Shown one piece after another: positions 34,490 to 43,567 of a stretch of 64,000 bases of DNA (within the stretch, counting starts at the first letter, position 1; every line of letters starts with the position of its first letter). The stretch spans positions 62,001 to 126,000 of the forward strand of contig CAVSRB010000004.1 of the NCBI GenBank assembly GCA_963730305.1. The letters run 5' to 3'. The position numbers and the translations under genes are program-made. Origin of the DNA: CAMYMQ01 sp963730305. Lineage in GTDB: Bacteria; Pseudomonadota; Alphaproteobacteria; Bin65. The notes under the pieces are model-generated. The model had not been told where the DNA came from. It did no database searches and was given only the letters and a program-made list of their open reading frames with translations.

Positions 34490-35458
34490 TCACTTCGGCC
34501 AGATGCCGACTTCTTTGTAAAACTTGATCGCGCCGGGATGGTACTTCAGCGTCGAGAACTGCTTGGCGGACGCCTTCGGGAAATAGCCGTGGAACATCGG
34601 GTGGCCTTTCACCAGGGACGCCTTGTTCTCGTAGAACGCCTTGGCGACCTTGTAGACGACCTCGTCCGGCTCGTGCGTGCTGGTGAACAGCGCGTTGTCG
34701 AAAGCGAGCAGGTAGGTCGGCTTGAGGATGCCCGGGATGTGGTGCCCCGGCTTCAGCAGGGTGATGTAGAAGTCCGGGCGGACGGACTTGACCGCCGCGA
34801 GCTGCTTCGGCCCGTTGCCGATGCCGATGAAGCGGATCCCGCCGAGCGACGAATCGACCTCGCGGACCTTCGGCGCCAGCGGCGCGATGTAGGTCGCGTC
34901 GGTCTTGCCGGCCTTGAAGTCATCGGCGGCGGTGATCAGGCCGATCGTCGGCACGCCCCTGAAGTCCTTCAGGGTCAGCCCGCCGGCCCGAAGCGACGCC
35001 TGCATCAGCGCGATGCTCTGCCGGAACGCGCGCCAGCCCGACGGCAGGCGCTTGCCCTTGAGGTCGGCGATCGTCTTGATCGGCGAATCCTTCCTGACCA
35101 TGAAGCCGGTCGGGAAGGTCACGATCTTGGCGACCACCCGCATGTTCTTGGCGGGCCGGCCCTTGAAATATTCCTCGCCCGCCTGAGCCGCGGCGACCTG
35201 GGTGACGTCGGAGTAGAAGAAATCGGCGCGGCCCTTGTCGGTCGCCCGGATCACCGCCTCGGTGCCGCGCATCGGCGTGACGCTGATCTTGAGGTCGGTC
35301 TTGTCGAGCAGCATCTTCGACGAGATCGTGCTGAGCAGGTGCAGGATCGACCCCTGCGGTAGCGACGCGAAGGTCAGCGTCTTCTGGGCTGCCGCCGGAC
35401 CTGCGGAGAGGCCGACCGCGACCGTGGCGCCGACGAGTGTGCGGGTAAGCGGTTTCAT
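34490..35458 (-). CDS. TAXI-family TRAP binding protein, copy 1
   Basis: 322 aa. Signal peptide MKPLTRTLVGATVAVGLSAG cut near AAAQ, then a TAXI solute-binding fold (FASLPQGSILHLLSTISSK, SDVTQVAAAQAGEEY, KIVTFPTGFMVRKDSPI, GKRLPSGWRAFRQS). Good GGGAGGA before ATG 35458. It is 107 bases upstream of the fused permease and is its likely partner. It is a close paralogue of the next gene, with the same signal peptide and C-terminal YHPGAIKFYKEVGIWP. Confidence 0.92.
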   Translation of the reverse strand: MKPLTRTLVGATVAVGLSAGPAAAQKTLTFASLPQGSILHLLSTISSKMLLDKTDLKISVTPMRGTEAVIRATDKGRADFFYSDVTQVAAAQAGEEYFKGRPAKNMRVVAKIVTFPTGFMVRKDSPIKTIADLKGKRLPSGWRAFRQSIALMQASLRAGGLTLKDFRGVPTIGLITAADDFKAGKTDATYIAPLAPKVREVDSSLGGIRFIGIGNGPKQLAAVKSVRPDFYITLLKPGHHIPGILKPTYLLAFDNALFTSTHEPDEVVYKVAKAFYENKASLVKGHPMFHGYFPKASAKQFSTLKYHPGAIKFYKEVGIWPK

Positions 35459-35539
35459 TGAATCCTCCCATTTTGTGATCGCACAGCGCCTTGTTGTGAC
35501 GTGAGGCGCTTTGGCATTCGAACGCGCTATAGATGTTAG

Positions 35540-35551
35540 TTGCAGCAGCAA
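35540..35551. promoter_or_regulatory. TTGC-N4-GCAA dyad upstream of TAXI copy 1
   Basis: TTGC-AGCA-GCAA, 82 bases upstream of the start at 35458. The same half-sites at the same spacing occur upstream of TAXI copy 2 (36752). Confidence 0.45.
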
Positions 35552-35701
35552 ACTTCCGCAACGGCCTGACGTCGGCAGCGACAATGTTAGCCGAACCGAA
35601 CCCGTGCCCTGTCCCGCGCGCCCGGTGCAGAGGATAACAGCCCCAAAGGGGTGGGGGGCGCGGCCGCCGCCACGACGGGCGGGCCGCGCCTCCGCTACGC
35701 C

Positions 35702-36673
35702 CTACTTACCCGGCCAGATGCCGACTTCCTTGTAAAACTTGATCGCACCCGGATGGTACTTCAGCACCGAGAACTGCTTCGCGGCCGCTTTCGGGAAGTA
35801 GCCGCGGAACATCGGGTGGCCCTTGGCCAGGGTCGCCTTGTTCTCATAGAACGCCTTGGCGGTCTTGTAGGCGACCTCGTCCGGCACGTTCGAGTTGGTG
35901 ACGAGCGCGGTGTCGTAGGCCAGCAGGTGGGTCGGCTTGTCGATGCCCGGGATGTGCATCGAGGGCTTGAGCAGGACGATATAGAAGTCCTCGCGGACGG
36001 ACTTGACCGCCTTGAGCTGCGCCGGCCCGCCGCCGATGTCGAGGAAGCGGATGCCGCCGAGCGCCGACGCGACCTCGCGGGTCTTCGGCGCGAAGGGGGC
36101 GATGAAGCCGGCGTCGGTCTTGCCGGCCTTGAAATCGTCCGCGGCCGTGATCAGGCCGATCGTCGGCACGCCCCTGGTGTCCTTGAACGTCAGACCGCCG
36201 GCCTTGAGCGCCGCCTCCATCAGGGCGATGGCCTGCTGGAACGCGCGCCAGCCGCTGGGGATGCGTTTGCCCTTGAGGTCCTTGATCGTCTTCATCGGCG
36301 AGTCCTTCCTGACCATGAAGCCGGTCGGGAAGGTCACGATCTTGGCGATCGCGCGAAGATGGGTGGCCGGGCGGCCCTTCCAGTATTCCTGGCCCTTGAT
36401 CGCGGCGGCGACCTGGGTCACGTCGGTGAAGAAGAATTCGGCGCGGCCCTTCTCGACCGACTGGATCACCGCCTCGGTCCCGCGCATCGGCGTGACGCTG
36501 ACCTTCAGGTCGGTCTTGTCGATCAGCATCTTCGACGCGATCGTGCTGAGCAGCTGCAGGATCGCGCCCTGCGGCAACGACGCGAAGGTGAGCGTCTTCT
36601 GGGCCGCCGCCGGACCGGCGGAAAGACCGATGGCGAGCGTGGCGCCGACGAGTGTACGGGTAACCGCCTTCAT
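35702..36673 (-). CDS. TAXI-family TRAP binding protein, copy 2
   Basis: 323 aa, roughly three quarters identical by eye to copy 1 over the full length, including the signal peptide (MKAVTRTLVGATLAIGLSAG) and the C-terminus. Differences cluster in ligand-facing stretches such as GFIAPFAPKTREVASALGG. Start ATG 36673 with AGGGAGGA. Both copies lie upstream of one permease, so they probably bind different but related ligands for the same channel. No permease of its own. Confidence 0.92.
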   Translation of the reverse strand: MKAVTRTLVGATLAIGLSAGPAAAQKTLTFASLPQGAILQLLSTIASKMLIDKTDLKVSVTPMRGTEAVIQSVEKGRAEFFFTDVTQVAAAIKGQEYWKGRPATHLRAIAKIVTFPTGFMVRKDSPMKTIKDLKGKRIPSGWRAFQQAIALMEAALKAGGLTFKDTRGVPTIGLITAADDFKAGKTDAGFIAPFAPKTREVASALGGIRFLDIGGGPAQLKAVKSVREDFYIVLLKPSMHIPGIDKPTHLLAYDTALVTNSNVPDEVAYKTAKAFYENKATLAKGHPMFRGYFPKAAAKQFSVLKYHPGAIKFYKEVGIWPGK

Positions 36674-36751
36674 TCAATCCTCCCTTTATCTTCGTACGGC
36701 GCCCTGTTTCGGGTCAGGCACCTTGGCACCCGAATGCCTAGGCGATTTTCA

Positions 36752-36763
36752 TTGCAAATGCAA
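36752..36763. promoter_or_regulatory. TTGC-N4-GCAA dyad upstream of TAXI copy 2
   Basis: TTGC-AAAT-GCAA, 79 bases upstream of the TAXI copy 2 start, at almost the same distance as the matching site before copy 1. Confidence 0.45.
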
Positions 36764-36796
36764 CATTTCTCGCCGCGGCCCGTCCGCACCCGGCGG

Positions 36797-37978
36797 CTAG
36801 CCCGTCAATTCGTCGAGGACAGCCGCCAGCCGGGGCATCGTCTCGAAGCCGAAACCGGGCGCCGCCGGCGGCGCGATCCTCCCGGCCTCGACGGTGCAGC
36901 CGTCGGGCACGCCGGCGATCATGAGCTCGGCGTTGAGCGCCGTCTCCCAGCCGCCCAGGCCGAAGGCCGCCGCCGCGTGCAGCGACAAGAGGTGGCCGGC
37001 GTGGGGGAACAGCCGCGCCGCCGACCAGCCCGCGCCCTCCGCGTCGCCCTCGAGCAGGCCGACGATGCGGGCGTATTCGGGCAGCCCGTAGGCGAGGCCG
37101 ATGTCGACCTGGATCGCGTCCCGGTCGGGGCGCAGCCCGCCGTGGCGCAGCAGGTTGCGGGTGTCGTCGAAGGACATGAGGTTCTCGCCGGTCGCCAGCG
37201 GCGTCGCCGTCGCCGCGGCGAGCTCGGCGTAGAGGGCGTAGTCGAGCGGGGCGACCGGCTCCTCGATCCAGGCGAGGCCGAGCCCGTCGACCGCCGCGCA
37301 GAAGGCCAGCGCGCCGGCCCGGTCGAACACGGTGTTGGCGTCGACCGCCAGCCGGCATCCCGGCCCGAGCGCGCCCAGCGCCGCGTCGATCCGCGCCCGG
37401 TCGACGTCGAGCGGCGCGCCGCCGACCTTGATCTTGTACTGGGTGAAGCCGGCGTCCATCGCGGCGCGGACCTCGTCGGCCAGCGCCGCGCGATCGTCGC
37501 CGCCGCCCGACGCGCGATAGTGGCCGCCGCTGGCATAGGCGAACACATCGGGGACGGGCGTCCGGGCGAAACGGTCGGCGATCACCTGCCACGCGGGAGC
37601 GTCGGCGAGCTTGGCGCGCAGGTCCCACAGCGCCATGTCGAGCACGCCGACCGCGCCGCCGCGGTCGCCGTGGCCGCCACCCTTCTCGCCGGCCATCATC
37701 ACCGGCCAGGCGCGGACCGGGTCGAGCGCGCCGGCCTCGTCGAGCAGGCTATCGGGCGGGGCCGCCTCGAGCCGCGGGATGAAGCGCTCGCGCAGCAGCC
37801 CACCATGGCCGTAGCGGCCGATCGAATCGAAGCCGAAGCCGACCACGGGCTTGCCGTCGCGGACCCGGTCGGAGACCACCGCGACCGCGCTCGCGGTCAT
37901 CTGGTCGAAGGCGATGTCGGCGTTGCGCATCGCCGTGGCGACCGACACCGTCGTCTCGCGAATGGCAGCGATGCGCAT
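36797..37978 (-). CDS. Mandelate racemase / muconate lactonizing enzyme family protein
   Basis: 393 aa enolase-superfamily enzyme. Catalytic KxK-type lysine in TQYKIKVGG, metal ligands in LAVDANTVF (Asp), WIEEPVAP (Glu) and TGENLMS (Glu), and a candidate His base in FPHAGHLLSLH. This Lys/His arrangement suits acid-sugar dehydratases or racemases. Start ATG 37978. It is in the same direction as the TAXI genes, which start about 120 bases downstream, so the imported ligand may be its substrate or precursor. Divergent from the VOC gene. Confidence 0.87.
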   Translation of the reverse strand: MRIAAIRETTVSVATAMRNADIAFDQMTASAVAVVSDRVRDGKPVVGFGFDSIGRYGHGGLLRERFIPRLEAAPPDSLLDEAGALDPVRAWPVMMAGEKGGGHGDRGGAVGVLDMALWDLRAKLADAPAWQVIADRFARTPVPDVFAYASGGHYRASGGGDDRAALADEVRAAMDAGFTQYKIKVGGAPLDVDRARIDAALGALGPGCRLAVDANTVFDRAGALAFCAAVDGLGLAWIEEPVAPLDYALYAELAAATATPLATGENLMSFDDTRNLLRHGGLRPDRDAIQVDIGLAYGLPEYARIVGLLEGDAEGAGWSAARLFPHAGHLLSLHAAAAFGLGGWETALNAELMIAGVPDGCTVEAGRIAPPAAPGFGFETMPRLAAVLDELTG

Positions 37979-38046
37979 GACCTTGTGGCCTCCAGCGGAC
38001 TATAATTGGAGGGACGACGGATACCCCGCGACAAGGATTAGCCGCC

Positions 38047-38451
38047 ATGGCCAAGCTGCGCCACCTCGCCCTGCAGGTCCCGGACCTGGAAAAGGCCGCC
38101 AAGTTCTATGAGGACGTGTTCGAGTTCGACAGGGTCACCAAGGCGGAGACGCCGATCGGCGACGCCATCATGCTCAGCGACGGCGTGATGAACCTGACCC
38201 TGCTCTCCTTCCCCAACGGCGAGGGCGGCCAGATCAACGGCCCCGACTGGGCCGGCCTCCATCACATGGGCTTCGTCGTCGACGACAAGGAAGAGACCGC
38301 CAAGCGAATCGAGAAGAACGGCGGCAAGTTCTTCATGGAGCTGCCCGGCGGATACGAGGGCGTCGACGCCGAGAGCAAGTACCGCGACAACCACGGCATC
38401 GTCTTCGACATCTCCGAGCACGACTGGTCGCAGTCGAAGACCGGCGGCTGA
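38047..38451 (+). CDS. VOC (glyoxalase/bleomycin-resistance) family protein
   Basis: 134 aa, one pair of beta-alpha-beta3 modules. AKLRHLALQVPDLEKAAKFY is the classic VOC opening with the first metal His; LHHMGFVVDDKE gives the second-module His; Glu in the EGVDAES or HGIVFDI strand would complete the site. Metal-dependent lyase, isomerase or dioxygenase activity cannot be distinguished. Small spacer (51 bases) to msrB on the same strand. Confidence 0.85.
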   Translation: MAKLRHLALQVPDLEKAAKFYEDVFEFDRVTKAETPIGDAIMLSDGVMNLTLLSFPNGEGGQINGPDWAGLHHMGFVVDDKEETAKRIEKNGGKFFMELPGGYEGVDAESKYRDNHGIVFDISEHDWSQSKTGG

Positions 38452-38490
38452 CCGGCCGCGCCCCGGATTGCGGGCGCCGCCGCGGCTGCC

Positions 38491-38496
38491 TATATC
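38491..38496 (+). promoter_or_regulatory. -10 element of msrB giving a leaderless start
   Basis: TATATC ends six bases before the msrB ATG, so transcription should begin at or next to the start codon. No Shine-Dalgarno is present. Confidence 0.45.
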
Positions 38497-38502
38497 ACCG
38501 CC

Positions 38503-38916
38503 ATGAGCGACAAATCCGACAAGGTCACCAAGTCCGACGCCGACTGGCGCGCGCAGTTGAGCGACCTCCAGTACCACGTCACCCGCGAGCACGGCACCGA
38601 ACGCGCCTTCACCGGCGAATACTGGGACGCCAAGACGCCCGGCACCTACCGCTGCGTCTGCTGCGGCGAGCCGCTGTTCGACTCCGACACCAAATACGAT
38701 TCGGGCACCGGCTGGCCGAGCTTCTGGCAGCCGGTCGACGACGACGCCGTCGCGATCAAGGAGGACCGCAGCTTCGGCATGGTCCGCACCGAGGTGATGT
38801 GCGCCAAGTGCGACGCCCATCTCGGCCACGTCTTCCCCGACGGGCCGCGGCCGACCGGCCAGCGCTTCTGCATGAATTCGGCGGCGCTCAAGCTCGATCC
38901 CAAGAAAGACGACTAG
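38503..38916 (+). CDS. msrB: Peptide-methionine (R)-S-oxide reductase MsrB
   Basis: 137 aa, typical MsrB length; reduces methionine-R-sulfoxide in proteins. Zinc ligands CVCCG and CAKC, substrate strand GTGWPSFWQP, and the catalytic cysteine in RFCMNSAALK are all present. The resolving-cysteine position cannot be assigned with confidence. Expected cytosolic. The start codon lies six bases after a -10-like TATATC, so the mRNA may be leaderless. Confidence 0.95.
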   Translation: MSDKSDKVTKSDADWRAQLSDLQYHVTREHGTERAFTGEYWDAKTPGTYRCVCCGEPLFDSDTKYDSGTGWPSFWQPVDDDAVAIKEDRSFGMVRTEVMCAKCDAHLGHVFPDGPRPTGQRFCMNSAALKLDPKKDD

Positions 38917-38938
38917 CGGCGGCGTAGATCGCGACGGC

Positions 38939-40639
38939 TCACTCGGCGGCCTGCGGCGGAGCCTCCTTTTGGATCTCCTCGATCAAATCGGCCATTTCGG
39001 TGGGCGGCAGTCCGAACGCCGACACCATCGAGCGCGCCAGGTGCAGGCTGGAGACCAGCACGTCGGGCACCGCCGCGGTCGCCCCCGCCCGCTGCAGCGC
39101 GGCCGCGTGGGTGGCGTCGCGCGCGCGCACCAGGATCTCGAGCTCGGGCAACCGCCGGTGCAGCAGGCCGACGAGCTGGGTCACCTTGGACGGCTCGCCG
39201 TCGATCGAGCTGACGAAGGCGCGCGCCCGGTCGATGCCGACGCCCCACAGCAGCTCGGGCCGGCTGGCGTCGCCGTAGAAGATCGGCAGCCCCTTGGCCC
39301 GCCCCTCCTCGACCCGCGCCGGGTTGAGGTCGAGCACGACGTAGGGGATGCGGTGCGATTCGGCGATCCGCGCGATGGTCTGCCCGGAGCGGCCGAAGCC
39401 GGCGATGATGACGTGGTTGACGAGGTCGATATTCTCCTGCTCGAGCGCGGCGAGGCCGATCGCCACCGCCCGCTCCAGCCGGGTGCCGAGCCAGCGCCCG
39501 AGTATGGCGAGGAAGGGGGTCGTCGCCATCGACAGGGTGACGATTGCCAGCATCAGCTGCGACACCGCGTCCGGCACCAGGTCGTCGCGCACCGCGACCG
39601 CGACAAGGACCAGCGCGAACTCGCCGCCCTGGGCCAGGACCAGGCCGACGCGCAGCGACAGCGCCGTGGACAGGCCCATCAGCCAACGGGTCAGCGCGAA
39701 GATGATCGCCGCCTTGAGCACGAGCAGCACCGCGGTCAGCGCCACCACCACGTCAATGTGCCGAACGACGAAGCCGAGGTCGAGCGACATGCCGATGGTG
39801 ATGAAGAACAGGCCCATCAGCAGGCCCTGGAAGGGGCGTATGTCGACCTCGATCTGATGGCGGAACTCGGTCTCGGCGAGCATCAGCCCGGCCAGGAAGG
39901 CGCCCAGGGTCATCGACAGGCCGACCTGCTCGGTCGCCCACGCGGTGCCGAGCACGGACAAGAGGATGATCGCGATGAACACTTCCTGGGTGCGCAGGCC
40001 GGCGACCATCTTGAACAGCGGCTGGAGCAGGTAGCGGCCGACCAGCAGGATCGCCGCCAGCGCGCCGACCGCGGTGGCGACCGAGATGCCGACCGCCTCC
40101 CAGTCGGTGGCGCCGCCCTTGGCCCCGCCGAGCAGCGGCAACAGCGCCAGCAGCGGCACGATGGCGATGTCCTGCAGCAGCAGGATCGAAAAGGCGGTCC
40201 GGCCCATCCGCGACGACAGCTCGCCGCGCTCAGACAGCACCTGGAGCACCATCGCCGTCGACGACAGCGAGACGCCGAAGCCGATCACCGCGGCGGCGGT
40301 CAGGTTGACGCCCAGCGCCCACTGCCCCGCCGTCAGCAGCGTGCCGGTGACGATCACCTGGGCCGAGCCCAGGCCGAACACCTCCTTGCGCATCGACGCC
40401 AGCCGGCGGAACGACAGCTCGAGCCCGATCGAGAACAGCAGGAAGACGACGCCCAGCTCGGCGAGCGGCTTCTTGTCCTCGACCGTCTGGATCAGGCCGA
40501 GCGCCTGCGGGCCGATCAACAGGCCGGCGGCGAGATAGCCGAGCACCGGGCTCGTGCGCAGGCGCCGCGACAGGTAGACGAACACCACGGCGGCGGCGAG
40601 CAGGACGAGGATGTCGAGGAGGAAGTGCAGTTGCTGCAT
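38939..40639 (-). CDS. CPA2-family cation:proton antiporter with RCK domain (KefB/KefC-like)
   Basis: 566 aa. About 12-13 membrane helices (LLDILVLLAAAVVFVYLS first), the conserved LGYLAAGLLIGP and VGFGVSLSSTAMVLQVL-type segment, followed by a soluble TrkA-N/RCK domain with Rossmann motif VIIAGFGRSGQTIARIAE. Family members exchange K+ or Na+ for H+ and are gated by NAD(H) or glutathione adducts. No KefF/KefG ancillary gene is adjacent. Start at ATG 40639, directly before LDILVLL; longer frames upstream lack membrane character. Confidence 0.9.
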   Translation of the reverse strand: MQQLHFLLDILVLLAAAVVFVYLSRRLRTSPVLGYLAAGLLIGPQALGLIQTVEDKKPLAELGVVFLLFSIGLELSFRRLASMRKEVFGLGSAQVIVTGTLLTAGQWALGVNLTAAAVIGFGVSLSSTAMVLQVLSERGELSSRMGRTAFSILLLQDIAIVPLLALLPLLGGAKGGATDWEAVGISVATAVGALAAILLVGRYLLQPLFKMVAGLRTQEVFIAIILLSVLGTAWATEQVGLSMTLGAFLAGLMLAETEFRHQIEVDIRPFQGLLMGLFFITIGMSLDLGFVVRHIDVVVALTAVLLVLKAAIIFALTRWLMGLSTALSLRVGLVLAQGGEFALVLVAVAVRDDLVPDAVSQLMLAIVTLSMATTPFLAILGRWLGTRLERAVAIGLAALEQENIDLVNHVIIAGFGRSGQTIARIAESHRIPYVVLDLNPARVEEGRAKGLPIFYGDASRPELLWGVGIDRARAFVSSIDGEPSKVTQLVGLLHRRLPELEILVRARDATHAAALQRAGATAAVPDVLVSSLHLARSMVSAFGLPPTEMADLIEEIQKEAPPQAAE

Positions 40640-40916
40640 GAAGGTCGGCGACTGACGTCGGGAGCGACGGACCCTATGTAATGGCTGCGTGACGATGCGG
40701 GAAGCGAAGCGATGGCCGGTCGCTGGGAAGCGGCGCGGGAAACTGACGGGACCGCCGGCAGACGGCGCGGAAAACGAGCGGGTCCACCGCGATCGTGGCT
40801 TTGCCAGCCTTCCGCCGCGCGTGATAGAGGAGACCTTCAATTCGGCCGAATTGCGGCCATCTGTGGAGTATGGTTCGCATGACACCCGTTGAAGCGGTCG
40901 GCGCGGTGATCGGCCG

Positions 40917-41894
40917 ATGATCCCGTTTCTTCAGATCGCGGGCGGGCTGCTCCTGCTCTTCTTCGGCGGCGAAGCGCTGGTGCGCGGCTCGGTCGGCCTG
41001 GCCCGGCGGCTCGGCGTCCGGCCGCTGATCATCGGCCTGACCGTGGTCGCCGCGGGCACGTCGGCGCCCGAGATGGTGGTCAGCCTGATCGCCGGCATCG
41101 AGGGCGAGCCGGGCATCGCCGTCGGCAACGTCGTCGGCAGCAACATCGCCAACCTGCTCCTGGTGCTGGGCGCGGCGGCGCTGGCCTATCCGCTGCGCAA
41201 CTCGCGCACCACCGCGTTCCGCGACGGCAGCATCCTGGTCGGCGCGTCGATCCTGTTCACCCTGCTCGCCCTGACCGGCACGATCCAGCGGTGGCACGGC
41301 ATCATCATGCTGGTGCTGATCGTCGCGTACCTGATCGCCTGCTACCGGCACGACCAGCGCAGCACGGCGGTCCGGCGCGAGCTGGAGGAAGAGGTCCGCG
41401 AGCTGGAGAAATCGGCGAAGAGCGACTGGCTGATCGCCGGGCTGCTGATCCTCGGCGGCGCCGGGGTCGGCTTCGGCTCCGACCAGCTCGTCGCCGGCGC
41501 GGTGACGCTGGCGCGGGCGGCCGGGGTGTCGCCGACCGTGATCGGCGTGACCCTGGTCGCGCTGGGCACGTCGCTGCCGGAGCTCGCGGCCTCGGTCGCC
41601 GCGGCGCGCCACAAGCACGCCGACCTGGCCATCGGCAACGTGATCGGCAGCTGCATCTTCAACCTGCTCGCGATCATGGGCACGGTGTCGGTCGTCGTGC
41701 CGATCCGGGTGCCGCCGGAGATCATCAATTTCGATCTCTGGGTGATGCTGATCGTCACCGCGCTGTTCGTGATCGCGTCGGCCTTCATGGCCAGGTTCGA
41801 CCGGCGCGCCGGAATCGTGGCGCTGCTCGCCTACGTCCTCTACATCGTCGCCCAGTTCGCCGGCCTGTCGGGCATGCCCATCCACCATCTCTGA
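40917..41894 (+). CDS. Calcium/sodium antiporter (CaCA family, YrbG-like)
   Basis: 325 aa with ten predicted membrane helices and the two signature alpha-repeats: GTSAPEMVVSLIAGI with GNVVGSNIANLLLVLG, and GTSLPELAASVAAAR with GNVIGSCIFNLLAIMG. The acidic residue in each GTSxPE motif coordinates the transported cation. Exchanges Na+ for Ca2+ across the inner membrane. ATG 40917. About 50 bases before the SDR gene on the same strand. Confidence 0.93.
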   Translation: MIPFLQIAGGLLLLFFGGEALVRGSVGLARRLGVRPLIIGLTVVAAGTSAPEMVVSLIAGIEGEPGIAVGNVVGSNIANLLLVLGAAALAYPLRNSRTTAFRDGSILVGASILFTLLALTGTIQRWHGIIMLVLIVAYLIACYRHDQRSTAVRRELEEEVRELEKSAKSDWLIAGLLILGGAGVGFGSDQLVAGAVTLARAAGVSPTVIGVTLVALGTSLPELAASVAAARHKHADLAIGNVIGSCIFNLLAIMGTVSVVVPIRVPPEIINFDLWVMLIVTALFVIASAFMARFDRRAGIVALLAYVLYIVAQFAGLSGMPIHHL

Positions 41895-41945
41895 AGCAGG
41901 CCGGCGCGGCTTGCCACCGCGCCGCGGCTCGCCCATCTTCCCGCC

Positions 41946-42731
41946 ATGACCGCAGCCATGCCCACAACGGCCCCACCCAGGACCGCCCTCGTCACCGGCG
42001 CCGCCGCGCGCATCGGCCGGGCGATCGCGCTCGACCTCGCCGCCGACGGCTGGGCGGTCGCCGTCCACTACCACGGCTCCGAAGCCGGGGCGCAGGCGGT
42101 GGTCGACGAGATCGCAGCGGCCGGCGGCCGGGCCGCCGCCTTCGCCGCCGACCTGTCCGACGAGGCGGCGACGGCCGGGCTGCTGCCGCGGGTGACCGAG
42201 GCGCTGGGACCGGTCGGCTGCCTGGTCAACAACGCCTCGGTGTTCGAGAACGACCGGATCGAGACGCTGACCCGGGCGGGCTGGGACCTGCACATGGCGG
42301 TCAACCTGCGCGCGCCCGTGGTGCTGACCCAGGCGATGGCCGAGGCGCTGCCGGCGGACGCGGCCGGCTGCATCGTCAACATCGTCGACCAGCGCGTCGT
42401 CAACCTGACGCCCTATTTCCAGTCCTATACGGTCAGCAAGTCGGGCCTGTGGGCGCTGACCCGGACCACGGCGCTGGCGCTGGCGCCGCGCATCCGCGTC
42501 AACGCGATCGGGCCGGGACCGGTGCTGCCGAGCGCGCGCCAGACCCCGGCGCAGTTCGACGAGCAGGTGGCGCGGCTGCCGCTCAAGCGCGGGCCGAGCC
42601 CCGAAGACGTGGCCCGCACCGTGCGCTACATTCTGGCGATGGACGCGATGACCGGCCAACTGATCCTGCTCGACGGCGGCCAGCACCTGGGCTGGGCCCA
42701 GCCGGGCCAGCCCGACGTGCCGGTGGAATAG
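41946..42731 (+). CDS. SDR oxidoreductase, pteridine reductase / FolM-like
   Basis: 261 aa short-chain dehydrogenase. The cofactor motif is TGAAARIGRAI, where Arg replaces the usual Gly of TGxxxGIG; this Arg is typical of pteridine reductases and FolM. Catalytic Tyr and Lys are in YTVSK; VNIVDQRVVN replaces the usual Ser strand. Directly followed (5 bases) by folB, which supports a role in dihydropterin or dihydrofolate reduction. Dihydromonapterin versus dihydrofolate specificity is not decided. Confidence 0.82.
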   Translation: MTAAMPTTAPPRTALVTGAAARIGRAIALDLAADGWAVAVHYHGSEAGAQAVVDEIAAAGGRAAAFAADLSDEAATAGLLPRVTEALGPVGCLVNNASVFENDRIETLTRAGWDLHMAVNLRAPVVLTQAMAEALPADAAGCIVNIVDQRVVNLTPYFQSYTVSKSGLWALTRTTALALAPRIRVNAIGPGPVLPSARQTPAQFDEQVARLPLKRGPSPEDVARTVRYILAMDAMTGQLILLDGGQHLGWAQPGQPDVPVE

Positions 42732-42736
42732 CCGCG

Positions 42737-43162
42737 ATGGTCGCCCCCGTCCCCAGCGCCCCCGCCCCCGTATCGATGGCCGACGAGGCCGCCGGTCTGC
42801 GCCACGTCTTCATCCGCGACCTGGTCCTGGCCTGCAGCATCGGCGCCCACCGGCACGAGCGCGATTCGGCTCAGCGGGTCCGGATCAACATGGACCTGGC
42901 CGTGCTCGAAGCACCCAAGGCGATGGACGACCGGCTGGAGAACGTCTTCAGCTACGAGCACCTGGCCGACGGCGCCCGCGCCCTGGCCGCGGCGGGACAC
43001 ATCAACCTGGTCGAGACCTTCGCCGAGCGGCTCGCCGAGCTCTGCCTGGCCGACCCGCGCGTGCGCCGCACCCGGATCCGCGTGGAAAAGCTCGACGTGT
43101 ATGCCGACGCCGCCGCGGTGGGGGTCGAGATCGAACGCGCCAACCCCCGCGACCCGGCTTGA
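42737..43162 (+). CDS. folB: Dihydroneopterin aldolase
   Basis: 141 aa including a 20-residue Pro/Ala-rich leader before the catalytic domain. FIRDLVLACSIGAHRHERDSAQ (here split: LVLACSIGAHRHER) contains the conserved substrate Glu/His region, NVFSYEHLADG the active-site Tyr, and LVETFAERLAELCL the helix with catalytic Glu; the C-terminal RVEKLDVY includes the conserved Lys. Folate biosynthesis, cytosolic octamer. Starts 5 bases after the SDR stop. Confidence 0.9.
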   Translation: MVAPVPSAPAPVSMADEAAGLRHVFIRDLVLACSIGAHRHERDSAQRVRINMDLAVLEAPKAMDDRLENVFSYEHLADGARALAAAGHINLVETFAERLAELCLADPRVRRTRIRVEKLDVYADAAAVGVEIERANPRDPA

Positions 43163-43567
43163 AAAAGGGTCCGACGCGGCGAATCGACCGGGAATTTTGC
43201 ACAAGAACGGGCTTGACATTCGCGCATCACCCGCATTTCCGGCGAAGTTCCGGAATATGGCAGTATTAAGACACCAAAAACCGCCGATAAACCTTTTGAT
43301 ATCAATAGCTTGAAAATTTTGCCCGAATCTTGGGCAGACCCGGCTAAGCTCCTGAAATTCCACCGCTATGGCAGTTGCTCCGACCGGTCTCCACAAGTTT
43401 GTCCACAGGATCGGTGGATTACCGTTAACCATTAGTGAGGCAACGAAAAATCGGCGACCGGGACGCGCCGGAGGCGGGTTGGCCGGCGGCGGTCCGGTCG
43501 GATCGACGGCGATGGTTGACCCCATCCCGCCGCGGGCCGAAATTCAGAGAACGATGACCGTCACGCC
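43163..43567. other. AT-richer spacer before uvrC, dyads only
   Basis: 405 bases with clearly lower G+C than the surroundings and no supported gene. It contains TTCCGG-N7-CCGGAA (43237-43255), the palindrome TTGATATCAA (43296-43305), a short GCCC/GGGC stem near 43322-43340, and one near-consensus DnaA-box-like TTGTCCACA (43399-43407). A TTGACA at 43213 lacks a convincing -10. Probably the promoter region of uvrC; I cannot place the start site. Confidence 0.5.

Noticed and set aside
43213..43241. TTGACA as -35 of uvrC
   Set aside because: At 16-18 bases downstream the sequence is TTTCCG-like; no acceptable -10 exists.
43380..43567. Possible replication origin before uvrC
   Set aside because: There is one DnaA-box-like TTGTCCACA and some AT-richness, but no cluster of boxes and no origin-linked genes such as dnaA, hemE or parAB.
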